Positions 16,804-25,057 of a DNA stretch of 64,000 bases are shown here, one piece after another (position 1 is the stretch's first letter; each line of letters starts with the position of its first letter). The notes beneath the pieces were generated by a model. The model did no database searches. It saw only the letters and a program-made list of their open reading frames with translations, and was not told the origin of the DNA. The position numbers and the translations under genes are program-made. Source of the stretch: Candidatus Thermodiscus eudorianus (GTDB lineage Archaea; Thermoproteota; Thermoprotei_A; Sulfolobales; Acidilobaceae); contig WAOW01000010.1 in the NCBI GenBank assembly GCA_015521085.1, positions 20,103-84,102 on the forward strand. The letters run 5' to 3'.

Positions 16804-18060
16804 ATGGTTCACGATCCTTATGAGGAAGCGAAGAAGCAGCTTCGCCAAACAATAGAGCTCCTAGGCCTCGGCGAGGAGATCTACGAGATACTTGCAGTCC
16901 CCGAGAGGCTCCTGCAGGTCAGGTTACCTGTAAAGATGGACGATGGTACAGTTAAGGTCTTCATTGCCTGGAGAAGCCAGCACAACAGCGCCCTCGGCCC
17001 CTACAAGGGCGGAGTTAGATACCACCCCGATACCGACGCTCACGAAGTCATAGCCCTGAGCATGTGGATGACCTGGAAGAACAGCCTAGCAGGCCTGCCC
17101 TACGGCGGTGGTAAGGGCGGTATCCGCGTAGACCCCCACAAGCTAAGCCCAGGCGAGCTAGAGAGGCTGTCAAAAGCGTACTTCGAGGCCATCAGCGACC
17201 TAGTGGGCCCTGACCAGGATATCCCGGCACCAGACGTCTACACGAACCCACAGGTGATGGCATGGTACTTCGAAGCATACAGTAGGGTGAAGAGGGGCCA
17301 GTACTTTGGAGTGGTGACCGGTAAGCCCGTCGAGCTAGGCGGGATGCATACTAGAATCATCGCCACTGGCTACGGGACAGCAGTATCCGCCAGGGAGGTT
17401 GCTAAGAAGCTATGGGGAGGAGTCGAGGGCAAGACCGTTGCAGTGCAGGGCTATGGCAACGCTGGCTACTACGCAGCTAAATTCCTGAGTGAAATGGGCG
17501 CCAAGGTAGTTGCTGTAAGCGACAGTAGGGGAGGAGTCTTTAACCCAGATGGAATCGACCCCGACGAGGCCAAGAAGATAAAGAATGAGACCGGGACTGT
17601 GCTAAACTATCCCAAGGCGGTGAAGAAGCTGACAAACGAGGAGCTCCTTGAGCTCGACGTCGATATACTGGTGCCAGCCGCTATAGAGAACGTGATCACC
17701 GAGGCCAACGCTGACAAGATAAAGGCTAAGATAATTGCAGAGGCCGCAAACGGGCCGACCACCCCTGAGGCCGAGGTCGTCCTGACTAAGAAGGGCATAA
17801 TCGTCATACCCGACATCCTTGCCAACGCGGGCGGCGTTATCATGAGCCACATAGAGTGGGTAAACAACAGGATGGGCGGATGGATCACGGAAGAGGAGGC
17901 GAAGTCGAGGCTAGAGATGAAGATGGTCAATAACACCAACAAGGTATGGGACTACTGGCAGAACAAACTGGACACGAGCAAGTACAACATGAGGACGGCA
18001 GCTTACGCCATCGCCGTCGAGAGAGTCGTCAAGGCCATGAAGCTAAGGGGATGGATCTAA
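16804..18060 (+). CDS. gdhA: Glutamate dehydrogenase
   Basis: A 418-residue NAD(P)-dependent enzyme interconverting glutamate and 2-oxoglutarate plus ammonia. Family motifs are complete: GPYKGGVRYHP, the catalytic lysine region LPYGGGKGGIRVDP, PAPDVYTN, the nucleotide-binding VQGYGNAGYYAA and NGPTTPEA. ATG 16804 or the neighbouring ATG 16783 is the start given the TATA box at 16745. It is monocistronic, with a T-rich terminator-like tract downstream. Confidence 0.96.
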   Translation: MVHDPYEEAKKQLRQTIELLGLGEEIYEILAVPERLLQVRLPVKMDDGTVKVFIAWRSQHNSALGPYKGGVRYHPDTDAHEVIALSMWMTWKNSLAGLPYGGGKGGIRVDPHKLSPGELERLSKAYFEAISDLVGPDQDIPAPDVYTNPQVMAWYFEAYSRVKRGQYFGVVTGKPVELGGMHTRIIATGYGTAVSAREVAKKLWGGVEGKTVAVQGYGNAGYYAAKFLSEMGAKVVAVSDSRGGVFNPDGIDPDEAKKIKNETGTVLNYPKAVKKLTNEELLELDVDILVPAAIENVITEANADKIKAKIIAEAANGPTTPEAEVVLTKKGIIVIPDILANAGGVIMSHIEWVNNRMGGWITEEEAKSRLEMKMVNNTNKVWDYWQNKLDTSKYNMRTAAYAIAVERVVKAMKLRGWI

Positions 18061-18086
18061 TCCCCAACAAATTCAAACAAATAATT

Positions 18087-18118
18087 ATTTATTTTATTAA
18101 ACCCGTTTTATTCTATTG
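18087..18118 (+). terminator. T-rich transcription terminator after gdhA
   Basis: A run of short T clusters (TATTTATTTTATTAAACCCG then TTTTATTCT) directly after the gdhA stop, the usual archaeal termination context. Confidence 0.45.
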
Positions 18119-18167
18119 TAACAGTGAATAACCCCGAAATACACTATCAGAGGCGGGGGTCCAAGCC

Positions 18168-18656
18168 ATGTCTCTAAAACTCGAAGTAATAGAGATACCC
18201 CTGGGAGATGGGACCAACGTGATCATAGGCAAGAGCCACTTCATAAAGACCGTAGAAGACCTGTACGAGGCACTTGTAACCTCATGCCCCTCGCTGAGAT
18301 TCGGAATCGCATTCTGCGAAGCAAGCGCCAAACGACTAATCAGGAGAGATGGGAACGACGAAGAACTAATCAACATGGCCGTAGACGCCTGTAAGAGGAT
18401 TGCCGCCGGGCACGTGTTCGTTATCTACCTGAAGGGAGGCTGGCCCATTAACGTATTGAACGCTCTAAAGAACGTCCAGGAAGTAGTTAGCATTGAAACG
18501 GCCACTGCGAACCCACTAAAAGTTATAGTGGCTGATCTAGGCGACCAGCGCGCTCTACTAGGCGTGGCTGACGGCTTTACGCCATTGGGCGTTGAAGGAG
18601 AGGAGGACGTAAAAGAGAGGAAGGAGTTCCTCAGAAAGATAGGGTACAAACGGTAG
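18168..18656 (+). CDS. Adenosine-specific kinase-like protein (DUF355/COG1839)
   Basis: 162 residues matching the compact archaeal/bacterial family in which an adenosine-binding member was described. Characteristic features are [19 protein letters not shown] near residues 18-36, the [13 protein letters not shown] segment, and the [14 protein letters not shown]-terminal motif. ATG 18168 is preceded by GGCGGGGG. It ends one base before the convergent aminotransferase gene. Confidence 0.88.
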   Translation: MSLKLEVIEIPLGDGTNVIIGKSHFIKTVEDLYEALVTSCPSLRFGIAFCEASAKRLIRRDGNDEELINMAVDACKRIAAGHVFVIYLKGGWPINVLNALKNVQEVVSIETATANPLKVIVADLGDQRALLGVADGFTPLGVEGEEDVKERKEFLRKIGYKR

Positions 18657-18657
18657 T

Positions 18658-19887
18658 CTAGATCAACTCTTTAGACGCCTTAACTATCCTCTGTGCACCT
18701 TTTTCTATATCCTCCATCGAGGTGGCGAAGCTCAGCCTTACATAGTCCCTTCCAATGTTGCCCGGGAAACTGGTTCCTGGCAACACGAGAACCAGGTAGT
18801 CGTAGAGTAGCTTATCCACTAGCTTGTAGACGTCTAGCTTGGATTTCTCAAGCAGTGTCTTGACTCGTGGGAACATGTAGAATGCCCCCATCGGGAGGTA
18901 AGCCTCTATACCCTCCGCCTCCGAGAGTATCTCGTATAGCCTCTTGGACCTCCTCTCGAACTCCTCTATCATGCGGTTTACAGGCGTCCAGTCACCCTTC
19001 AGGGCCTCCACTCCGGCTTTCTGCACGAAGCTGGGGGCGCAGCTGTAGAGTGAGACGGCTAGGTCTAAGAGCCTGGGGACTACTTCCTCTCTCACAACGA
19101 CGTATCCTAGTCTCCACCCGGTCATGCTAAAGGTTTTCGAGAAGCCGTTGATGTAAACTACGTAGTCTCTCCAGTCAGGGTACGAGAGGAAGCTTTTGAA
19201 CCGGGCGCCGTGGAAGACGAAGTTATCGTAGATCTCGTCGACGAATATTACTAGATTGTGTTTCCTGGCCAAGTCCATCACGTAATCTAGCTCTTCCGGC
19301 GTGAACACTGTTCCCGTCGGGTTATGGGGATTGTTTATGGCTATACCCCTCGTCTTATCGGTTATCATATCCTCTAGCCGTTCAACGTCTATGCTGAAGC
19401 CCTTGTCGGGCTCGAAGTTCATTGGTAGGAAGACCGGCTTGGCTCCGATGAACTTTGCTATCTGACTATAGGCGTAGTAGCTAGGGTCGAGTATTATGAC
19501 CTCGTCTCCTGGCTTGAGAAACGCTGATATCCCCAGGAATATAGCCGTCTTGGCTCCAGTGGTTACTATTATCTCGTCCGGCGACACTTTACCGTAGCGC
19601 GAGAGGTACTCCGATATCGCTTCCCTCAGCTCCGGTATGCCAGCCGTCTCCGTGTACCCTGTAAAACCCTCGTCGAGGGCTTTCTTAGCGGCTTCCACTA
19701 TGTGTTTGGGGGTTGGAAAGTCAGGCTGCCCTATGCCGAAACTCACAACATCCTTGCCCTCACTCCTTAGCCTTCTCACGGTGGCTAGGTAGGAGAACGC
19801 TGTTTCACCTATGATCTCGTACATTGCAGGGTTTAAGATCTCGGTTGGCGCCTTCAAGTGGCTCACCCCAAAGATACGTTTAACCAT
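18658..19887 (-). CDS. aspC: Aspartate aminotransferase family PLP enzyme
   Basis: 409 residues, class I/II fold-type I aminotransferase. Seen: FGIGQPDFPTP, TGAKTAIF, NNPHNPTGTVF with the PLP-ring Asn, VDEIYDNF, the Schiff-base lysine in NGFSKTFSMTGWRLGY, and a C-terminal arginine in YVRLSFA. Together with glutamate dehydrogenase it would cycle amino groups between glutamate and aspartate or aromatic amino acids; precise specificity is uncertain. Confidence 0.93.
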   Translation of the reverse strand: MVKRIFGVSHLKAPTEILNPAMYEIIGETAFSYLATVRRLRSEGKDVVSFGIGQPDFPTPKHIVEAAKKALDEGFTGYTETAGIPELREAISEYLSRYGKVSPDEIIVTTGAKTAIFLGISAFLKPGDEVIILDPSYYAYSQIAKFIGAKPVFLPMNFEPDKGFSIDVERLEDMITDKTRGIAINNPHNPTGTVFTPEELDYVMDLARKHNLVIFVDEIYDNFVFHGARFKSFLSYPDWRDYVVYINGFSKTFSMTGWRLGYVVVREEVVPRLLDLAVSLYSCAPSFVQKAGVEALKGDWTPVNRMIEEFERRSKRLYEILSEAEGIEAYLPMGAFYMFPRVKTLLEKSKLDVYKLVDKLLYDYLVLVLPGTSFPGNIGRDYVRLSFATSMEDIEKGAQRIVKASKELI

Positions 19888-19946
19888 GGATATCAGACTA
19901 GGTTAATAATTCGAGGCTCGATCCTAGATACTGACGGGAGACGACT

Positions 19947-20495
19947 ATGTCTAAAACCTCTGGCAACGTGAAAGTTACTATAAAATGGTTTATCTCCGAC
20001 AAGAAGACTTATGGGCCCGTCGAGATTGGAGTCCTTAGACCTGGTAGAGAATACGAGTCTGTCGAGGTCGGGAGCCCAATAGAGATATTGCTCAATGTGA
20101 TAGAGAAGTCGACTAAGTCTAGAGAAGGCGATTACTTCGAGGTGACGGTGGAGGCTCCTGGCATTATAGAGGTCATGGGAGAGAGCCCGAAATACAGGAG
20201 TCAAAGGATGCTTTTCCCGAGGCCCGCGAGACTCGTCCGAGTGGGAATCCTGAGGAGCGAGAGGATTGGGAGCCTACCTAGCGTTTCCGGGGACTACATA
20301 GTGTTTAAGAGAGACGATCTTGAATGGTACGAGGAGGGCGAGGAAGTCTACGTGTATGAGGGGTCCCTCCAGGCCAGTGAGGACGTCGTCTTAGTTTATA
20401 TAGAAACGGCGCTTGGACCCCGGATACTTATTCCACCTGGCCGCGAGAAGTTTCTCCGAGACGCTCTATCTCATACTCTATCATCCGCCGAATAG
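19947..20495 (+). CDS. Conserved crenarchaeal-type protein of unknown function (182 aa)
   Basis: A 182-residue alpha/beta protein without a recognised domain, signal peptide or membrane segment. It starts with a basic strand (NVKVTIKWFIS) and is rich in Glu/Val strands. ATG 19947 is a clear start. It overlaps the convergent zinc-finger gene by 68 bp, which is long but both frames look coding. It may belong to a DUF family of Crenarchaeota, but I cannot name it reliably. Confidence 0.65.
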   Translation: MSKTSGNVKVTIKWFISDKKTYGPVEIGVLRPGREYESVEVGSPIEILLNVIEKSTKSREGDYFEVTVEAPGIIEVMGESPKYRSQRMLFPRPARLVRVGILRSERIGSLPSVSGDYIVFKRDDLEWYEEGEEVYVYEGSLQASEDVVLVYIETALGPRILIPPGREKFLRDALSHTLSSAE

Positions 20496-20733
20496 ACTGG
20501 CTATGGACTCGGATTAGATGAAGGTAATAGCCCTTCCTAGTGAAGGGGCCTCTATTACACAGGATACAGTAGTATATCGTAGTGGGTGGGCGCAGTCTCA
20601 AGCCAACGTTTCGAGCTGCTGTAACAGCTATCTTAGGGGCTAGTGGATAGAAGAACTCGTCGACGTCGATGAGGCCACTGGCTATCCTGGCGGCACCCTC
20701 GACCAGCCTCGACATCACGGCCTCAGACGGCAT
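20428..20733 (-). CDS. C2H2-type zinc-finger protein (101 aa)
   Basis: Small protein with one finger: CILC, then 12 residues with aromatic and Leu positions, then H-x4-H in the LIRVH region. Helices lie on both sides. Archaeal C2H2-like proteins are usually nucleic-acid binding, but no target is known here. It is the last member of a minus-strand run with enolase, CutA and the HD protein, and its 3' end overlaps the convergent gene by 68 bp. Confidence 0.7.
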   Translation of the reverse strand: MPSEAVMSRLVEGAARIASGLIDVDEFFYPLAPKIAVTAARNVGLRLRPPTTIYYCILCNRGPFTRKGYYLHLIRVHSQSIRRMIEYEIERLGETSRGQVE

Positions 20734-20764
20734 CTAATACCCCAGCTCTCAATACACGTAGATT

Positions 20765-21559
20765 TCAGGGCTTGATGGGTTTTAGGCTCTGGCCGGAGCC
20801 GTTTATAAGGATGGGCCTTACCTCTGTGTACTCTCTTATCAGGGAGTAGTTCAGCTTCGGTAGCAGGACCTTCTCTATTTGGAACATCCCAGCTAGATCC
20901 TTCATGTAGACCTCTATGATGAGGGGCCTCTCGCGCCCTCTCTTCAGCTCGACGCGGGTTATGCTGAGGGCTGATAATGCATGGATGTCCTCTTTGCCCC
21001 TTGAGTATGGGAGCCTTGCTCTCCCCTCGGCCATGTCGGTTGCGTCGGCGACCTTGACTATGGATGCCTCTATTGTTAGAGCCTTGACGTTCATGGCTGT
21101 GGAGTAAATTGCTCCCATGACTTCGCTCTTTATCCTGTAGATCAGTTGCTTGCTATCGATTATCTCTTGTAGGATTCTATCGAGCAAGGTGTTTGATAAT
21201 AGGGCGCCTATGAGCTCGTGGTTCTCTCTATGCACAGAGTTGCCTATATCGTGGAGGTATGCGCCTAGTAGCACTATTAGCCTTGAATAGTCCTCGCTTG
21301 GAACCACTCTCTGTTCTAGACTGGACGGCTTGATTCCAGCGCTCTTTAGTATCTCGTAGATCTCAAGCGCGGACCCGGATACGATGGCTGCGTGGACTGG
21401 GCCGTGGTCATTGTATAGTAGCCTGCTCACCGCGTTAACGTTAGACATCTTGAGGAGCTCCTGTATTTCAACGTCATTGACTAGTATCTCCCAGGCTTTT
21501 TTGAGTAGGGAGTTCTTTTCGATATGCTTCTTTACTAGAGACGGAGATACATGCGCCAT
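20765..21559 (-). CDS. HD-domain metal-dependent phosphohydrolase (COG3294-like)
   Basis: 264 residues. Metal ligands are visible: His in NDHGPVHA, the central HD pair in LLGAYLHDIGNSVHRENHELIG, and a later Asp in VKVADATDMAEG. HD enzymes hydrolyse phosphoester bonds in nucleotides or signalling molecules; the substrate of this branch is unknown. It lies 1 bp downstream of cutA in the enolase operon. Confidence 0.87.
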   Translation of the reverse strand: MAHVSPSLVKKHIEKNSLLKKAWEILVNDVEIQELLKMSNVNAVSRLLYNDHGPVHAAIVSGSALEIYEILKSAGIKPSSLEQRVVPSEDYSRLIVLLGAYLHDIGNSVHRENHELIGALLSNTLLDRILQEIIDSKQLIYRIKSEVMGAIYSTAMNVKALTIEASIVKVADATDMAEGRARLPYSRGKEDIHALSALSITRVELKRGRERPLIIEVYMKDLAGMFQIEKVLLPKLNYSLIREYTEVRPILINGSGQSLKPIKP

Positions 21560-21560
21560 A

Positions 21561-21878
21561 TCACCTTACCTCTTCATCAATCCATTTGAGGTAATCATTG
21601 TTTCCGGCGATTATGGGCAACGCTATTATCTCTGGGACCTCGTAGGGATGCATCTCTTTGACCTCGTCAATGAGTTTTTCTAGCTTGTCAATCCTAGTTT
21701 TTATTATCAGTAAGTCCTCCCCGTCGCTCTCTAAGGCACCCTTCCATAGATAGAAGCTCTTCACGCCAGATACCACGTTGACACAGGCGGCGAGCCTCTT
21801 CTCAACTATAGACCGGGCTATTTCGCCGCCTTGCCCCGCGGGCGTTGTAACCAGTACGACTGCGTAGCCGTAGCCCAA
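21561..21878 (-). CDS. cutA: CutA1 divalent-ion tolerance protein
   Basis: 105-residue trimeric ferredoxin-like protein. Diagnostic segments: VLVTTPAGQGGEIARSIVEK, RLAACVNVV, SFYLWKGALE, LLIIKTR and the HPYEVPEIIALPI loop. The start is TTG 21878 behind GGTGAACGGG. The role of CutA in metal tolerance is debated. It sits 6 bp downstream of enolase and 1 bp upstream of the HD gene. Confidence 0.95.
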   Translation of the reverse strand: MGYGYAVVLVTTPAGQGGEIARSIVEKRLAACVNVVSGVKSFYLWKGALESDGEDLLIIKTRIDKLEKLIDEVKEMHPYEVPEIIALPIIAGNNDYLKWIDEEVR

Positions 21879-21884
21879 TCCCGT

Positions 21885-23168
21885 TCACCACCCTGTGAAG
21901 GGCCTGACACCAGCATACCTTGCAGAAGACTGTAGTATGTTTTCGATCTCTAATAACCTATTATATTTAGCGGTTCTCTCCCCTCTGGCGGGGGCACCGG
22001 TTTTTATCAATCCCGTCGATAAGGCGACGGCTAGGTCGGCTATGAAGGAGTCCTCTGTCTCGCCGCTTCTATGGCTTATTATACTACGTAGTCCATAGTG
22101 GGAAGCCTCCATTACGAAGTCTATAGTCTCCGTGAGTGTACCTACCTGGTTTATTTTCACGAGTACTGCATTCGTTGATCTAGCCTCTATCCCCTTCTTG
22201 AGATACCGTGTATTTGTAGTGTATAAGTCGTCGCCGACTATGAGGACCTTATCACCGATACGCCTGGTTAGCTCTGCATAGTGCTCGAACGCATCTTCGT
22301 CGAATGGGTCTTCTATGTACTTTATGGGGTACTCCTCGACTAGGCTAGAATAGAATTCCAGTAGTTCCTGCCAGTTCATGGCCTTTCCATCTATGCTATA
22401 AACTTCTTTTTCACTGTCGTAAAACTGTGATGCAGCGGCATCGATCCCTAGGAAGAAGTCCGTTCCCGGCTCGTAGCCGGCGCGTTTTACCGCCTCCACT
22501 AGGAGGTTGAGCGCGTCGCGGGTGTTCCTTAATGGAGGAGCGAAGCCTCCCTCGTCGCCGACATTAATCGAGTTGGGGCCATACTTTTCTCTTATGATAA
22601 TCTTCAAGCCGCCGTAGACCTCCACTGCCATGCGGAGCGCGTCCCTGAACGTATCGGCGTTCACGGGTATAATCATAAACTCCTGTATACTTAGTTCATT
22701 GCCGGCGTGAGCGCCGCCGTTTATAACGTTTAGAAGGGGAGTCGGCAGTAGCCTAGCGCCTGGACCGCCTAGGTATTCGAAGGGTTCCAACTGTGCTGTA
22801 TCGGCTGCTGCGCGGGCCACCGCAATGCTAGTAGCGGTTGTGGTGTTCTCGCCTAGCCTTGACTTGTTAGGGGTCCCGTCAAGGGCGATAAGGATACCGT
22901 CTATGAAGGCCTGCATCCTAGAGTCTAACCCGGCGAGGCGCGGGGCTATCTGGGTTTCCAGAATAGACAATGCACGCGCGACGCCGTAGCCCAACCATCT
23001 CTTGCCGCCGTCCCTGAGTTCAATGGCTTCTCTCTCGCCGCGGCTAGCCCCACTCGGCGCGTATCCATAGCCTTTACCTGACCCCGTCCTCACATATACC
23101 TTGAGTGTTGGCCTTCCACGCGAGTCGAGTACCTGTAAGCCGCCGACGCTTTTAATCGTGTAATCCAA
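21885..23168 (-). CDS. eno: Enolase (phosphopyruvate hydratase)
   Basis: 427 residues converting 2-phosphoglycerate to phosphoenolpyruvate. Signature segments are complete: VLDSRGRPTLKV, GASRGEREAIELRD, GGAHAGNELSIQEFMI, the metal ligands in GIDAAASQFY, YIEDPFDEDAFE and VGDDLYTTN, plus the SHRSGETEDSFIADLAV motif. An open frame extends to 23372 but overlaps trkA. TTG 23168, with GGTGGTG eight bases upstream, gives the expected N-terminus. It leads the minus-strand operon eno-cutA-HD-zinc finger. Confidence 0.96.
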   Translation of the reverse strand: MDYTIKSVGGLQVLDSRGRPTLKVYVRTGSGKGYGYAPSGASRGEREAIELRDGGKRWLGYGVARALSILETQIAPRLAGLDSRMQAFIDGILIALDGTPNKSRLGENTTTATSIAVARAAADTAQLEPFEYLGGPGARLLPTPLLNVINGGAHAGNELSIQEFMIIPVNADTFRDALRMAVEVYGGLKIIIREKYGPNSINVGDEGGFAPPLRNTRDALNLLVEAVKRAGYEPGTDFFLGIDAAASQFYDSEKEVYSIDGKAMNWQELLEFYSSLVEEYPIKYIEDPFDEDAFEHYAELTRRIGDKVLIVGDDLYTTNTRYLKKGIEARSTNAVLVKINQVGTLTETIDFVMEASHYGLRSIISHRSGETEDSFIADLAVALSTGLIKTGAPARGERTAKYNRLLEIENILQSSARYAGVRPFTGW

Positions 23169-23259
23169 TGGAGAGACACCACCTCTAGAGAGCGTAGCCA
23201 GCCGCCAAGATATAATTAATGCCTGGAGAGATATTGTTTCGGGTTCGGGGGCTACGGCT

Positions 23260-23916
23260 TTGAGGGTATTGATAATAGGGGCCGGTAGGGTTGGCAGCAC
23301 GCTAGCCGAACTGCTGAGCTCGGCTGGCCACTCGGTCACGGTTATAGATAAGAGTGAAGAGAAGGTGCTCAATATACAGGCTGATGTAGAGAGTTACATC
23401 CGAGACGCCACGGATCCCAGCGTTTACGAGGAGTTAGATATAAGAATCTACGACGTGGTTGTAGCCGCGACTGATAGGGACGAGGTTAATCTATTCGTGG
23501 CCGCGATAGCGAAGCTTAATAACATAGAGAAGGTTTATGTACGCGTTAAAAACCCTAAGACCAGTAGGCTCCTCCGGATTCTCGGGGTTGAGGGCATCAT
23601 AGTCGTCCCCCAGATTGCGGCCAACATACTCTATACGCTGATAGAGGGTAGATACAAGGTGGTTAACCTAGTGAATACGCTAATAGGCGAGTTCAAGCTA
23701 GTCTCTCTGACGGTGAGGGAGACGAGTAGCGTGAGGGGTATCACGCCCTTGGAGCTTGAGAAGAGGGGTCTACTGCCGAAGGGAGTGAAGATCCTGGCTA
23801 TTTACTGGGAGGACAGATTCTATGACCCGAGTGAGGCTCCTCCGTTAGAGCCCGGCCAGATTGTGGTGGCCTTGGCTCATGAGGAATCGGTTAAGGAGTT
23901 GAGCGAGTTGTTCTAG
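23260..23916 (+). CDS. TrkA-type regulator of ion transport (TrkA-N and TrkA-C)
   Basis: 218 residues: N-terminal Rossmann domain (VLIIGAGRVGSTLAELL, acidic VIDKSEEK) that binds NAD(H) or ATP, and a C-terminal TrkA-C ligand domain. Such proteins gate K+ transporters or channels. No K+ channel is encoded next to it. Instead, 11 bp downstream lies a MscS channel, suggesting joint osmotic control. TTG start; divergent from enolase, with a shared A+T-rich promoter (ATATAATTAA, about 23211). Confidence 0.88.
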   Translation: MRVLIIGAGRVGSTLAELLSSAGHSVTVIDKSEEKVLNIQADVESYIRDATDPSVYEELDIRIYDVVVAATDRDEVNLFVAAIAKLNNIEKVYVRVKNPKTSRLLRILGVEGIIVVPQIAANILYTLIEGRYKVVNLVNTLIGEFKLVSLTVRETSSVRGITPLELEKRGLLPKGVKILAIYWEDRFYDPSEAPPLEPGQIVVALAHEESVKELSELF

Positions 23917-23927
23917 GTGGTTGGCTT

Positions 23928-24761
23928 ATGGATGTAAGTGACTTGATAAGTCTCTGGGTTATGGTTAAGGGTAACGTGTTATTCGCGCGAACGCTGGAAG
24001 CCATCGTACTGATTATCGTAATACTATTGTTCCTAGGCGTTGTCAAGAGGCTGCTGTCCAGGCTCGGCCGATTGAGTGGAGCGGATCAGAGGTCTCTTGA
24101 AAACACATATAAAATAATAGAATTAAGTACGCTTATAATTACATTATTCCTAGCATTATATCTCCTGACACAACAGACGCTAATAGCATTATTCATACTT
24201 GGGATAGTACTAGTAATCCTAGCCTCATCATGGGAGACTATAGCCAATATAGCCAGCTACTACGCTATCCTACTCTCGCAACTAGCAACCATTGGGGAAT
24301 ACGTCGTGGTCGATGGATGCGAAGGCAAGATCAGGAAAATCACAGTCATCTACACGATCATCGACAGCGGCTATAAGGTATGCAGCATACCCAATAGAGT
24401 ACTGCTCTCAAAGATCAAATCCGCTATCAGGGAACCGGTACACATCAAGTTCAGGATCCGCATATGGGGGTTCGAAGACATCGAGATAGCCGAAGAACTC
24501 ATGGCGAAGCTTAGAGAACGCCTTCAAGACGTGGTGGGAAGCATAACTGCGGTCCCGGGAGAAGCTAGAATTTATGTGGAAGAGATAGGCCCCGACGCCT
24601 TCACGGCGTCACTTCTAGTGCCGCACCCAGGCTACCGTGTACAGTCTGAGAAGATAGACCTTGTAGTGAGAGAGCTGGCATCAATCCTTAAAGAATACGG
24701 GTATCCCTTTAATATAAGTCTAGACCGAAGCAACGGCGGGAGGTGGAGAGAGATTGCCTAG
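23928..24761 (+). CDS. MscS-family mechanosensitive channel
   Basis: 277 residues. Three hydrophobic segments (about 20-42, 65-85 and 86-118, the last lining the pore) are followed by the MscS beta domain (TIGEYVVVDGCEGKIRKITVIYT) and an alpha/beta C-terminal domain. This is a minimal MscS channel that would release solutes on hypo-osmotic shock. It is downstream of trkA and overlaps the zinc-ribbon gene by 8 bp. Confidence 0.9.
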   Translation: MDVSDLISLWVMVKGNVLFARTLEAIVLIIVILLFLGVVKRLLSRLGRLSGADQRSLENTYKIIELSTLIITLFLALYLLTQQTLIALFILGIVLVILASSWETIANIASYYAILLSQLATIGEYVVVDGCEGKIRKITVIYTIIDSGYKVCSIPNRVLLSKIKSAIREPVHIKFRIRIWGFEDIEIAEELMAKLRERLQDVVGSITAVPGEARIYVEEIGPDAFTASLLVPHPGYRVQSEKIDLVVRELASILKEYGYPFNISLDRSNGGRWREIA

Positions 24762-25041
24762 AAAAAAGAAGAAGGACCCCTTCGTCTGCCCCAAGTGTGG
24801 AACTAGGGTCAACGAGCCCGTGAAGACGTGGACAATAGTATCTCCCATACCGGACAAGTACGGTAGAATAACGGTGACTATCATGGCAAGCTTCGTCTGT
24901 CCCAACTGCGGTTACAAGTGGAGGGACGCTATCAAGAAGATAAAAACTGGAGGTGATGAAGCTCCGGGGAGAGAGGATGAGAAGCGAGAGGAAGGTACTA
25001 TTATTGAGATCGACCTATCCGATCTAGACGAAATAGAGTAG
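24754..25041 (+). CDS. Zinc-ribbon protein (95 aa)
   Basis: Small basic-then-acidic protein with one four-cysteine zinc ribbon: CPKC near residue 12 and CPNC near residue 50, separated by a beta-rich insert. The C-terminus is acidic (EIDLSDLDEIE). Start is TTG 24754, 8 bp inside the MscS gene. It resembles single-ribbon transcription or translation-associated archaeal proteins, but no function is assigned. Confidence 0.75.
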   Translation: MPRKKKKDPFVCPKCGTRVNEPVKTWTIVSPIPDKYGRITVTIMASFVCPNCGYKWRDAIKKIKTGGDEAPGREDEKREEGTIIEIDLSDLDEIE

Positions 25042-25057
25042 AATGCAATACTACACT

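Noticed and set aside
23169..23372. N-terminal extension of enolase
   Set aside because: It overlaps trkA antisense, is Ser/Ala low-complexity sequence, and the TTG at 23168 has an ideal ribosome binding site.
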